Assembly (NCBI RefSeq): GCF_025934275.1
Contig: NZ_JAICYI010000002.1
Span: forward strand, 1-64,000
Origin: Phenylobacterium sp.
GTDB taxonomy: Bacteria; Pseudomonadota; Alphaproteobacteria; Caulobacterales; Caulobacteraceae
Reading direction: 5' to 3'
Length of the DNA: 64,000 bases
Shown here: piece by piece, positions 8,330 to 14,692 of the stretch
Numbering within the stretch: position 1 is the stretch's first letter
Layout: every line of letters starts with the position of its first letter
The notes under the pieces: model-generated
Told to the model about the DNA's origin: nothing
What the model saw: the letters and a program-made list of their open reading frames with translations, nothing else
The model's database searches: none
Program-made: the position numbers and the translations under genes

Positions 8330-8354
8330 GGAACAAGTTCCCCCTGGTCACGTT
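8330..8354 (+). promoter_or_regulatory. EcfG promoter of phyR
   Basis: GGAAC (8330-8334), 16-base spacer, CGTT (8351-8354): exact consensus, 76 bases before the phyR start. Together with the divergent nepR promoter it gives a two-way feedback node. Confidence 0.85.
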
Positions 8355-8430
8355 TCTGGAGCATCATGGGGCCTCGGCGGGGCACGTCCTGCATGTCCGC
8401 TACTGTAAGCCTACAATGGAGGTGTTGCCT

Positions 8431-9231
8431 TTGAGTCTCCTTGCTCGACTCGCACCGCACCTGCCCTACGTGCGCCGCTACGCGCGCGCGTTGACGGGCG
8501 ATCAGACGACCGGCGACCACTATGTCCGCGTCGCGCTGGAGGCCCTGGCCGCGGGCGAACGCGTGCTGGATCCCAACCTGACCCCGCGCGTCGCGCTCTA
8601 TCACGTGTTCCACGCCATCTGGTGCTCCTCAGGTGCCCAGCTCGAAGGGCCAGGCGACGACGACCCGGCGGCCGATGACACCACGCGGCGGCTGATGCGC
8701 ATCGCCCCGCGCTCCCGCCAGGCGTTCCTGCTCACCGCCCTCGAGGGCTTCACCCCCTCCGAGGCCGCCCAAATTCTGGGCGCGGACTTCTCCGAGGTCG
8801 AGAAGCTGATCGCCGAGGCGCAGGCCGAGATCGACGCGGAGCTCGCCACCGACGTGCTGATCATCGAGGACGAGCCAGTGATCGCCGCCGACATCGAGGC
8901 GCTGGTCAAAGAGCTCGGCCACACGGTGGTCGACATCGCCGCCACCCGCACCGAGGCGATCGACGCGGTGGCCCGCAAGACGCCCGGACTGGTGCTGGCC
9001 GACATCCAGCTCGCCGACGGTTCCTCGGGGATCGATGCGGTGAAGGACATCCTGGCCCGCTTCGACGTGCCGGTGATCTTCATCACCGCCTTCCCGGAGC
9101 GCCTGCTCACCGGCGAGCGGCCGGAGCCCACCTTCCTGATCACCAAGCCGTTCCAGCCGGAGACGGTGAAGGCGGCCATCGGCCAGGCGCTGTTCTTCCA
9201 TCCGCGCAAGGCTTCGCGCCAGGCGGCGTGA
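8431..9231 (+). CDS. phyR: general stress response regulator PhyR
   Basis: 266 residues: an EcfG-like (sigma2/sigma4) domain at about 1-130, then a receiver at about 140-260 with 'VLIIEDEPVIAADIE', phospho-acceptor Asp191 in 'LVLADIQLADG' and Lys in 'FLITKPF'. When phosphorylated it binds NepR as a sigma mimic and releases EcfG. The start is taken as TTG at 8431 because GGAGG stands eight bases before it and 'SLLARLAPHLPYVRRY' is where the family begins; an ATG at 8416 would contain the Shine-Dalgarno itself. Confidence 0.93.
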   Translation: MSLLARLAPHLPYVRRYARALTGDQTTGDHYVRVALEALAAGERVLDPNLTPRVALYHVFHAIWCSSGAQLEGPGDDDPAADDTTRRLMRIAPRSRQAFLLTALEGFTPSEAAQILGADFSEVEKLIAEAQAEIDAELATDVLIIEDEPVIAADIEALVKELGHTVVDIAATRTEAIDAVARKTPGLVLADIQLADGSSGIDAVKDILARFDVPVIFITAFPERLLTGERPEPTFLITKPFQPETVKAAIGQALFFHPRKASRQAA

Positions 9232-9235
9232 TCCC

Positions 9236-9261
9236 GGAACGAGGGCGCTCGGCCCCACGTT
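9236..9261 (+). promoter_or_regulatory. EcfG promoter of the DUF1328 gene after phyR
   Basis: GGAAC (9236-9240), 17-base spacer, CGTT (9258-9261): exact consensus, starting four bases after the phyR stop and about 55 bases before the small membrane gene. Confidence 0.8.
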
Positions 9262-9268
9262 GAAGGTC

Positions 9269-9290
9269 AAGGGCGCCTCCGGGCGCCCTT
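9269..9290 (+). terminator. hairpin after phyR (terminator or 5'-UTR stem)
   Basis: Perfect nine-base-pair stem AAGGGCGCC / GGCGCCCTT with a four-base loop, followed by only a weak GTC tail. It may end phyR transcription. It also lies at the expected start of the transcript from the promoter at 9236-9261, so it would form the very 5' end of the DUF1328 mRNA. Confidence 0.4.
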
Positions 9291-9316
9291 GTCATGTCTG
9301 ATGGAGCTTCGACGTC

Positions 9317-9490
9317 ATGCTCGGCTGGTCATTGATCTTCGCCATATTGGCCGTCGTGGCCGGCCTCCTGGGCTTCCTGGGCCTCGCAGGCATCGCCGCC
9401 ACGATCGCCAAGATCCTGTTCTTCGTCTTCCTCGTGCTGCTGGTCGTGAACTTCGCGATCCGCGCCTTCCGCGGCCGTTCGGTGCTGTAG
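9317..9490 (+). CDS. DUF1328-type small membrane protein
   Basis: 57 residues, almost all hydrophobic: '[20 protein letters not shown]' then '[20 protein letters not shown]' and a basic tail. The MLGW start, two short helices and the AKILFFVFL pattern are the DUF1328 (YtjA-like) family. The biochemical role is unknown; members sit in the inner membrane and are often stress-induced. The ATG at 9317 has ATGGAG upstream, and an exact EcfG promoter precedes it. A paralogue lies at 13.5 kb. Confidence 0.85.
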   Translation: MLGWSLIFAILAVVAGLLGFLGLAGIAATIAKILFFVFLVLLVVNFAIRAFRGRSVL

Positions 9491-9544
9491 CCCGCGCTCG
9501 GCTGCGGTCGTCCCCGCTCGCGTTGTCGGCGCGGAAGCCCTCGA

Positions 9545-9838
9545 TCAGGACGGCGGATTGCTCGGATTGCCGCCCTTGGGCGCCAGCGGCCCGCCCTTGT
9601 CGTAGTTCTGGCGGCTCGCTGCGCTGGGCGGCGGAGCCTTGAAGGCCGCGGCCTGCGACGGCTGGGTGGCGTAAGGCTGCGAGGCGGAGGACAGGCCCGG
9701 CGCGTGGAACGCCCAGGTGATGACGAAGCCCAGGATCACCAGCGCCATCCCGATCACCAGCACCCACAGCATGGGCAGGCCTCTGCGGCCTTGTCGGGCC
9801 CGCGTCTCGCCGAGCGAGGGTCGATGGGAGTTGGCCAT
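9545..9838 (-). CDS. small membrane protein, 97 aa, unknown
   Basis: Polar basic N-terminus (about 1-22), one transmembrane helix 'MLWVLVIGMALVILGFVITW' at about 23-42, then an Ala/Pro/Ser-rich tail ending in NPSNPPS, presumably periplasmic. The ATG at 9838 has AAGGAG six bases upstream. It begins 19 bases after the stop of the next small gene upstream on the same strand and is probably transcribed with it from the EcfG promoter at 10118-10143. No family recognised. Confidence 0.75.
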   Translation of the reverse strand: MANSHRPSLGETRARQGRRGLPMLWVLVIGMALVILGFVITWAFHAPGLSSASQPYATQPSQAAAFKAPPPSAASRQNYDKGGPLAPKGGNPSNPPS

Positions 9839-9857
9839 GAAGCGGGCTCCTTACTCG

Positions 9858-10067
9858 TTACTCGGACGGAAAATAGCTGAACGGCCCGGTCGAGGCGTGG
9901 GCATGGGAATCGAGGCGCGGACCGGTCATCGAGCCGATGAGGCCGCTGGCGAGCGCCAGCCCGAGCACCGCCGAGATGACCAGCAGGCGCCGTCGAGTCT
10001 GCTGATGGCGATAGTTCGGCGTCCGGACGAGGACGAAGCCGCTTCGGGAATCGAAGCTTGAGCGCAT
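9858..10067 (-). CDS. small membrane protein, 69 aa, unknown
   Basis: Basic N-terminus, one helix at about 29-46 (LLVISAVLGLALASGLIG), then a polar segment ending GPFSYFPSE. The ATG at 10067 has a very strong GGAGGAGGG seven bases upstream, which excludes the longer reading. An exact EcfG promoter stands about 50 bases upstream. Likely stress-induced, first gene of a two-gene unit. Function unknown. Confidence 0.75.
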   Translation of the reverse strand: MRSSFDSRSGFVLVRTPNYRHQQTRRRLLVISAVLGLALASGLIGSMTGPRLDSHAHASTGPFSYFPSE

Positions 10068-10117
10068 CGCGAGCCCTCCTCCCGAGAAGGCGGCCCCCAT
10101 CGCCCGCCAGTCTCGGA

Positions 10118-10143
10118 AACGCCCGTCCTCGCCGGAACGTTCC
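10118..10143 (-). promoter_or_regulatory. EcfG promoter of the 69-aa/97-aa membrane protein pair
   Basis: Minus strand GGAAC (10143-10139), 17-base spacer, CGTT (10121-10118): exact consensus. The -35 lies in the palindrome GGAACGTTCC. Confidence 0.8.
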
Positions 10144-10294
10144 GCGGCCGGGACGAGAACGGTCGAGCTCAAGAAAAATCTCGCAATTTCAACACTTATG
10201 GAGAAATGTCGAGAGCCGCCGCCCCGCGTCAGGGATCCAGCCGACGCCGGTCGCGGGGGCGCGCGAATTATTTTCGAAAAAAAGCGAGCCCTGC

Positions 10295-10320
10295 GGAACG
10301 CACTTGGGGGAGTGGGTGTT
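10295..10320 (+). promoter_or_regulatory. near-consensus EcfG promoter for a candidate small RNA
   Basis: GGAAC (10295-10299), 17-base spacer, TGTT (10317-10320): one mismatch in the -10. No coding region follows; a structured stretch and a terminator do. Confidence 0.5.
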
Positions 10321-10325
10321 TAGCC

Positions 10326-10449
10326 AGTTGCGGAGGCGGCGACGCCCCCCCCGACTTGAGACTGGCGAGCATGCCAGTCTGCCGTCTCCGCACCCTTTTC
10401 TCGATGATGCACACTCTCCGGCGGGTCCCCAGGGACCCGCCCTTTCTTT
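10326..10449 (+). ncRNA. candidate stress-induced small RNA (possible GsrN counterpart)
   Basis: Intergenic, no open frame of note. From the predicted start near 10326 the RNA would fold as: 11-base-pair stem 10330-10340 with 10381-10391 (one G-U pair); a bulge 10341-10358 containing eight consecutive C; an inner perfect hairpin 10359-10366 / 10373-10380 (AGACTGGC, loop GAGCAT, GCCAGTCT); a pyrimidine-rich single strand (ACCCTTTTCTC); and a terminator hairpin with T-rich tail. C-rich exposed patches suit base-pairing to ribosome binding sites. In Caulobacter the EcfG/SigT-dependent sRNA GsrN is, as I recall, encoded near this locus; identity is inference. Length about 124 nt. Confidence 0.55.
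10420..10449 (+). terminator. rho-independent terminator of the candidate small RNA
   Basis: Perfect ten-base-pair inverted repeat GGCGGGTCCC / GGGACCCGCC (10420-10429, 10432-10441) followed by CTTTCTTT. The T-rich tail is only on the plus strand, so it ends a rightward transcript, and the only rightward unit before it is the candidate RNA. Confidence 0.75.
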
Positions 10450-10481
10450 GTGCGGCGTTCCGCTCCGGCATGCGGCGGGAG

Positions 10482-10928
10482 CTACTTCGGCGCGGCGAGC
10501 CGCAGGGTCACGTCGGCGCGGCGGCGAAGTGGCGCGGCTTTTCCATCGCTTGTCACTGCGCCCGCCTGACCCGCGGCGGCGACGTTGAAGTTGGCCGCCG
10601 GCAGGCCGTTGGCCGCCAAGGCCTGGGCGACCGCGGCCGCCCGTCGCCGTGAGAGTTCGAGATTGGCCGCCGGCGCGCCCGCGGCGTCGGCCAGGCCGGT
10701 CACCTCCACGGCGCGCACCGTGCAGTCGCGGGCGGCGGTCGCGGCCTGGTCGATCACCAGCCGGCCCTCGCGGGTCAGCTCCGCCGACTGCGGCTCGAAA
10801 TAGATCGAGACGGTCTCGTCGGCGCAGCGCGGCGGCTCCTTCACCAGCCGGGATCGCGCCGGCTGCAGGCTCCCGCAGCCCCCCAAGAGCATCGCCGCGG
10901 CCAGCCCGGCCGCTACCGCCCGTTGCAT
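10482..10928 (-). CDS. OmpA-family lipoprotein
   Basis: 148 residues. Lipoprotein signal MQRAVAAGLAAAMLLGGC with lipobox LGGC, then an OmpA C-terminal-like peptidoglycan-binding domain: 'VSIYFEPQSAELTREGRLVI', the Asp-bearing 'VTGLADAAG' and 'NLELSRRRAAAVAQAL' with the Arg that binds diaminopimelate. It would tether the outer membrane to the cell wall. The ATG at 10928 has GGAGAAGGA upstream. A hairpin separates it from the glycine-zipper lipoprotein gene upstream on the same strand. No clear promoter of its own is visible. Confidence 0.82.
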   Translation of the reverse strand: MQRAVAAGLAAAMLLGGCGSLQPARSRLVKEPPRCADETVSIYFEPQSAELTREGRLVIDQAATAARDCTVRAVEVTGLADAAGAPAANLELSRRRAAAVAQALAANGLPAANFNVAAAGQAGAVTSDGKAAPLRRRADVTLRLAAPK

Positions 10929-10955
10929 CGTCCTTCTCCCCAGCGCCCACGACAA

Positions 10956-10981
10956 GGGGCGGCCGGCAGCCCGACCGCCCC
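10956..10981 (-). terminator. hairpin after the glycine-zipper lipoprotein gene
   Basis: GGGGCGG / CCGCCCC inverted repeat with an imperfect inner part; on the minus strand followed by TTGTC. It lies 23 bases past the stop of the 11004-11351 gene. The T-tract is weak, so partial read-through to the OmpA-like gene is possible. Confidence 0.4.
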
Positions 10982-11003
10982 TCGCCGGAGTGGCTCGTGC
11001 GCC

Positions 11004-11351
11004 TCAGTAGCGCGGCGTGCCGTCTTCCCAGTAGTACCGGCCAGTCGCCGGATCATAGTAGTAATAGCGGCCCGCGCGCTCGTCATAATACTGACGGCGG
11101 TTGGGAGCCGCCTGGGCGCCGCAGCCGCCTTCGTCGCGGCACCCCTTCACGGCGCCCGCGGCGCCGCCGATAGCCGCGCCGATAGCCGCGCCGCCGAGCG
11201 TGCTGCCATGGGCCAGGTTGTTGCCGACCACCGCGCCGGCGACTGCGCCGAGCGCGGCCCCGCCGAGCGTGGTGTTGGTCGTGTGCGGATCGTCGGCGCA
11301 GGCCGCGACCAGGACGCTGGCGCCGGCGAGGGCGATCAATGGCTTGAGCAT
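11004..11351 (-). CDS. glycine-zipper lipoprotein
   Basis: 115 residues. Signal MLKPLIALAGASVLVAAC with lipobox VAAC; a glycine-zipper region at about 30-70 ('LGGAALGAVAGAVVGNNLAH', 'GAAIGAAIGGAAGAVKG'); and a Tyr-rich C-terminus 'YYYYDPATGRYYWEDGTPRY'. Similar proteins are outer-membrane lipoproteins of the SlyB/17-kDa-antigen type. The ATG at 11351 has AAGGAG upstream. An exact EcfG promoter lies about 45 bases before it, so it belongs to the stress regulon. Confidence 0.8.
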   Translation of the reverse strand: MLKPLIALAGASVLVAACADDPHTTNTTLGGAALGAVAGAVVGNNLAHGSTLGGAAIGAAIGGAAGAVKGCRDEGGCGAQAAPNRRQYYDERAGRYYYYDPATGRYYWEDGTPRY

Positions 11352-11393
11352 GAGGCTCTCCTTGGTTGTCCCTGGATTGTCCCCTGACGCCCT

Positions 11394-11418
11394 AACGCCA
11401 GGCTGCCTGCGCAGTTCC
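11394..11418 (-). promoter_or_regulatory. EcfG promoter of the glycine-zipper lipoprotein gene
   Basis: Minus strand GGAAC (11418-11414), 16-base spacer, CGTT (11397-11394): exact consensus. Its -35 is only five bases from the -35 of the divergent EcfG promoter. Confidence 0.82.
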
Positions 11419-11423
11419 GTTTC

Positions 11424-11448
11424 GGAACCGCCCGCCTCGACCGCCGTT
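11424..11448 (+). promoter_or_regulatory. EcfG promoter of the 119-aa membrane protein gene
   Basis: GGAAC (11424-11428), 16-base spacer, CGTT (11445-11448): exact consensus, 36 bases before the ATG at 11484. Back to back with the leftward promoter. Confidence 0.82.
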
Positions 11449-11483
11449 GGAACCGCGCAACACCGGTTTTCGGAGCACTTCCC

Positions 11484-11843
11484 ATGGTTGGCGGACGCTT
11501 GGACGACGGCGCAAGAGCCCCTGAGGCCCCCGACACAGGCGACATCCGTGCGGACCTGCGCCACGCCTATGAGCGCGGCCGGCAGGACGAGCGCGGCCGC
11601 CGCCGGCGTCACCCCGTCTTCATGACCGTCACCTTCATCTGCGCGATCGTCGGCCTCGTCTCGCTGGTGCTGGCGGGCGTGAACGGCTCGTTCGCCCGAG
11701 GCGGCGAAGTGATGGACAGCGGCCTGGCGATCGCCGCCAACCGGGCTGGCCCGGTCGCGCGCCAAGCCGCCGACAACGCCCGGCAGGTCGGGGGCGCGGC
11801 CAGCCCGTCCTCCCCGGCCGGAACCGCCAACGGCGCCGGCTGA
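11484..11843 (+). CDS. membrane protein, 119 aa, unknown
   Basis: An acidic/basic cytoplasmic N-terminus of about 44 residues ending in 'ERGRQDERGRRRRHPVF', one transmembrane helix at about 46-65 (MTVTFICAIVGLVSLVLAG), then an Ala/Gly-rich tail. The ATG at 11484 has GGAG ten bases upstream. It is preceded by an exact EcfG promoter and followed after 23 bases by the lipid-kinase-like gene, so it probably leads a three-gene stress unit. No family recognised. Confidence 0.75.
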   Translation: MVGGRLDDGARAPEAPDTGDIRADLRHAYERGRQDERGRRRRHPVFMTVTFICAIVGLVSLVLAGVNGSFARGGEVMDSGLAIAANRAGPVARQAADNARQVGGAASPSSPAGTANGAG

Positions 11844-11866
11844 GATCTGCGAGGTCTTGACGGTCC

Positions 11867-12733
11867 GTGACCCGCATCCATCGCGTCGAGGTGGTGGTGA
11901 ACCTCGCCTCGGGCGGCGTGAACGCGGACGCTCCCGGCGAAATCGAGAAGATCTGCGCCGATCACGGGCTGGCGGCCCACGTCTGCGCGCCGTCCACGCA
12001 TGACCTCGCCAACTGCTTGCGCGCGGCGGCGGACGCCGGGCCGGACCTCGTGATCACCCTGGCCGGCGATGGGACGGCGCGCGCCGCCGCCGAGCTCTGC
12101 GGCCCGCAAGGTCCGCTGCTCGCGCCGCTCCCGGGCGGCACCATGAACATGCTGCCGAAGGCGCTCTATGGCGATCGCGACTGGCCGGACGCCTTGAGCG
12201 TCGCGCTCGCCCAGGGCGAGGAACGCGACTTGTCGGGCGGCGAGGTCGAGGGTCGGGTTTTCCTGGTGGCGGCGGTGCTGGGCGCGCCGGCGCTCTGGGG
12301 CGCGGCGCGCGAGGCCGTGCGCATGGGCGCCGTCAAGCTCGCCTGGCTGCGCGGCCGGCGAGCCCTGAAGCGAGCCTTCTCTGGCCGGCTCCGCTACGCG
12401 CTGGACGGCGGCGCGCGCGCCAAGGCCGAGGCGCTCGTCTTCCTTTGCCCGTACGTCTCCCGGGCGCTGCCGGACGAAGCCTCGGCGCTGGAGGCCGCAG
12501 CGCTGGACCTCGACGGCGCGGCCGACGCCTTCCGCCTCGGCTTCCATGCCCTGATCGGCGATTGGCGCGCGGCGCCGGCCGTGGAGACGGCGGCCTGCCG
12601 CGAAGCCCGGGTCTGGGCGGCCGACGGCATTCCCGCCCTGCTCGATGGGGAGCTGGTGCGCTTGAACGCCGCCGCCAAAGTGAGCTACCGACCGGCGGTG
12701 GCCCGGGTGCTCGCCCTGGCGAAGGCCCCCTGA
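11867..12733 (+). CDS. diacylglycerol kinase catalytic-domain protein
   Basis: 288 residues, the length of YegS/DgkB-type lipid kinases. The nucleotide site 'LVITLAGDGTARAAAELCG' (DAGKc GDGT) and 'LLAPLPGGTMNMLPKALYG' (the GGTxN loop) are clear; the C-terminal beta domain ends 'ALLDGELVRLNAAAKVSYRP'. Such enzymes phosphorylate diacylglycerol or related lipids with ATP at the inner membrane. The start is GTG at 11867 with GAGG upstream. It lies between an EcfG-controlled membrane protein and a metallophosphoesterase (gap five bases), so membrane-lipid remodelling under stress is plausible (inference). Confidence 0.82.
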   Translation: MTRIHRVEVVVNLASGGVNADAPGEIEKICADHGLAAHVCAPSTHDLANCLRAAADAGPDLVITLAGDGTARAAAELCGPQGPLLAPLPGGTMNMLPKALYGDRDWPDALSVALAQGEERDLSGGEVEGRVFLVAAVLGAPALWGAAREAVRMGAVKLAWLRGRRALKRAFSGRLRYALDGGARAKAEALVFLCPYVSRALPDEASALEAAALDLDGAADAFRLGFHALIGDWRAAPAVETAACREARVWAADGIPALLDGELVRLNAAAKVSYRPAVARVLALAKAP

Positions 12734-12738
12734 AACCC

Positions 12739-13542
12739 ATGCCCCTCCGGCTCGCCCACCTCTCGGACATCCACTTCGGGGGCGAGAACCCGACGGCTGT
12801 CGCGGCCGCCCTCGAGCACCTCAACGCGGGCGCCTACGACCTGATCGTCGTCTCCGGCGACCTGACCCGCTTCGCCGAGCGGCGGGAGTTCGCGCAAGCC
12901 GCCCGCTGGCTCTCGGCCCTGAAAGGTCCGAGGCTGGTCACCCCCGGGAACCACGACGCCCCCTACCTCGCCTGGGCGGAGCGGGTGTTCAAGCCGTTCC
13001 GGCGCTTCGAGGCTGCGATCGGCCCGGCCGCCGGCCAGACCTACCAAGGCTCAGGGTTCGCCGTGCGCGGCCTGAACACCGCCCGGGGGGCGCAGCCGCG
13101 CCTCAACTGGTCGAAGGGCCAAATGGCGCTGCACGAGGCGCGCGACGCCGCGCGCTGGCTGGCCGCCGTGGAGCCCGAGTGCGTGCGCATCGTGGCCTGC
13201 CACCATCCGCTGATGGAGATGATCGGCGGCCCGATGACCGCGCGGGTCTGGAACGGCCAGGCTGCGGCGCGCCTGTTCGCCGAGGCCAAGGTCGACCTCG
13301 TGCTGTCGGGCCATATCCATGCGCCGTTCACCTGGGCCTATCCGTTCGGCGACGGCTGCACCTATGCGGTGGGCGCGGGCACGCTGTCGATCCGCGAGCG
13401 CGGGACGCCGGCCAGCTTCAACGTGGTGGAAATCGAAAGGGCGGCGATCCGCATCGCCGCCCTCGCTTGGTCAGGCTCGCGCTTCGAGCCGTATCGCACC
13501 TGGTCTGTCGACCGGCGCCCCGCCCTAGTCAAACGAGACTAA
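12739..13542 (+). CDS. calcineurin-like metallophosphoesterase
   Basis: 267 residues from ATG at 12739. Metal-binding motifs in order: '[11 protein letters not shown]' (D-x-H), '[13 protein letters not shown]' (GD), '[10 protein letters not shown]' (GNHD), 'IVACHHPL' (H) and '[11 protein letters not shown]' (GHxH). This is the CpdA/Icc type of phosphodiesterase; the substrate cannot be told (cyclic nucleotides or lipid phosphates). It starts five bases after the lipid-kinase-like gene. Its 3' end overlaps the stop of the convergent DUF1328 gene by four bases. Confidence 0.85.
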   Translation: MPLRLAHLSDIHFGGENPTAVAAALEHLNAGAYDLIVVSGDLTRFAERREFAQAARWLSALKGPRLVTPGNHDAPYLAWAERVFKPFRRFEAAIGPAAGQTYQGSGFAVRGLNTARGAQPRLNWSKGQMALHEARDAARWLAAVEPECVRIVACHHPLMEMIGGPMTARVWNGQAAARLFAEAKVDLVLSGHIHAPFTWAYPFGDGCTYAVGAGTLSIRERGTPASFNVVEIERAAIRIAALAWSGSRFEPYRTWSVDRRPALVKRD

Positions 13543-13712
13543 AGCGTTGGCCGTCCTCGCACGAAGTGCATCACGATCGAGACAAGGAACAGGACCAGGA
13601 AGACATAGAACAGGATCTTGGCCACACCCATCGCCGCCCCTGCGATTGTCGTGAAGCCGAGCACAGCGGCGATCAGAGCGATCACCAGGAAAGTCAGGGC
13701 CCAGCCTAGCAT
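13539..13712 (-). CDS. DUF1328-type small membrane protein (second copy)
   Basis: 57 residues, the same length and layout as the protein at 9317-9490: '[20 protein letters not shown]', '[20 protein letters not shown]' and a basic end GRPTL. The ATG at 13712 has GGAGAAA upstream. It has its own exact EcfG promoter at 13780-13804. The two copies are diverged, so probably an old duplication. Role unknown. Confidence 0.85.
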   Translation of the reverse strand: MLGWALTFLVIALIAAVLGFTTIAGAAMGVAKILFYVFLVLFLVSIVMHFVRGRPTL

Positions 13713-13779
13713 TTCGGGTTTCTCCAAACGCGCCTGTGAACGGCGCTGACGACTGCGGGCGCTCGCCCGCGCCGCACTC

Positions 13780-13804
13780 AACGTCTGCTTGGAGGCGCCG
13801 TTCC
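13780..13804 (-). promoter_or_regulatory. EcfG promoter of the second DUF1328 gene
   Basis: Minus strand GGAAC (13804-13800), 16-base spacer, CGTT (13783-13780): exact consensus, about 68 bases before the ATG at 13712. Confidence 0.8.
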
Positions 13805-13812
13805 CACGGGCG

Positions 13813-14199
13813 TCACGACTTCCGCGCGCCGCGGCTGGCGAAGGCGGCGGAGACGACGGCCGTCAGGATGCGCGGATTCTTCACGATCACTGCGACCGCC
13901 GCGGCGATCGCTCCGGCGGCGACGAGCGGCCGCTCACGTGCGAGCTCGACCAGGCGCGAGGTCAGGTTCTGCTCGTCGCCCTTGGGCCGCTTGGGCCGCG
14001 CCTTGCGGGTCAAGAGGAAGGCCAGGATGAGTGCGATGAGGGCGGCCGCGAGCGCCACCGCCGCAGCGCCCCAGGCGGGGCCGATGAGGTCGCGCACGAC
14101 GGCGTATAGCGCAAAAGCCAGCGCCACCACGCATACGACCGCCGCGGCCGCGATCGCGGCGATCGCGGCCACCAGCGAGATCAGTCTCTTGAAGATCAA
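13813..14199 (-). CDS. membrane protein, 128 aa (holin/YqjE-like layout)
   Basis: Two long hydrophobic segments at about 5-33 and 42-64, a basic loop '[16 protein letters not shown]', then a third weakly hydrophobic part after '[20 protein letters not shown]'. The layout resembles the YqjE/phage-holin-like proteins that accompany DUF883 (YqjD/ElaB) proteins. The start appears to be TTG at 14199, overlapping the stop of the upstream DUF883-like gene, so it is translationally coupled to it. Likely stress-induced from the promoter at 14559-14584. Confidence 0.7.
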   Translation of the reverse strand: MIFKRLISLVAAIAAIAAAAVVCVVALAFALYAVVRDLIGPAWGAAAVALAAALIALILAFLLTRKARPKRPKGDEQNLTSRLVELARERPLVAAGAIAAAVAVIVKNPRILTAVVSAAFASRGARKS

Positions 14200-14504
14200 C
14201 GCCGGCCGGAGGAGAGCAGCAGGCCGATGAGGACTCCAACGCCGAGCGCCGCGCCGGTGGCGGCGAGCGGCCGCTCACGAACGCGCTCGGTCACATACTG
14301 CTGGGCCTGCTCCAGTTGTTCGCTGGCGGAGTCGGCATAGGCGCGCGACTGGGCGCGAAGCTGCTCGAGGCCATCCTGCACGGCTTGTTCGATCCGCGCG
14401 CGGGCGTCAGCGAAGGTGCGCTGGGCCTCGGCCGTCATGCGGCCGGCCGTGTCGGAGGTGGTCTTGGTCGCCTCGTCGGCGAAATCGGCGGCGTTGGCAG
14501 GCAT
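14196..14504 (-). CDS. DUF883 (YqjD/ElaB)-like membrane-anchored protein
   Basis: 102 residues. A long charged, Ala/Gln-rich amphipathic helix (about 10-75, e.g. 'ARIEQAVQDGLEQLRAQSRA') is followed by 'VRERPLAATGAALGVGVLIG' and LLLSSGRR, a C-terminal tail anchor typical of DUF883, which in E. coli binds ribosomes at the membrane in stationary phase. The ATG at 14504 has GGAG upstream. An exact EcfG promoter lies 55 bases before it. Co-transcribed with the holin-like gene. Confidence 0.82.
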   Translation of the reverse strand: MPANAADFADEATKTTSDTAGRMTAEAQRTFADARARIEQAVQDGLEQLRAQSRAYADSASEQLEQAQQYVTERVRERPLAATGAALGVGVLIGLLLSSGRR

Positions 14505-14558
14505 GTGGGTGTCTCCGAAAAGGCAGCCCCGGCGCGCAGGCGGAGGAGCGCAAGCGTC

Positions 14559-14584
14559 AACGTTGGACATGGTAGGCGGGTTCC
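14559..14584 (-). promoter_or_regulatory. EcfG promoter of the DUF883-like/holin-like operon
   Basis: Minus strand GGAAC (14584-14580), 17-base spacer, CGTT (14562-14559): exact consensus. Confidence 0.8.
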
Positions 14585-14627
14585 GCGTTTGGCGCAAAGG
14601 CGGAGCCGTGCCCCCTCTCCAATCGGC

Positions 14628-14652
14628 GGAACGCCGGCGGTTGGCGGCGGTT
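14628..14652 (+). promoter_or_regulatory. near-consensus EcfG promoter before the HWE kinase-receiver gene
   Basis: GGAAC (14628-14632), 16-base spacer, GGTT (14649-14652): one mismatch in the -10. It is 40 bases before the ATG at 14693. Confidence 0.4.
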
Positions 14653-14692
14653 CCTTGTCGCGCTCCGGATTGGGCGGCCCTATGTATGGCCC

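Noticed and set aside
8308-8430. N-terminal extension of PhyR from upstream ATG codons (8308 or 8416)
   Set aside because: The EcfG promoter lies at 8330-8354 inside the extension, and GGAGG at 8418-8422 serves the TTG at 8431.
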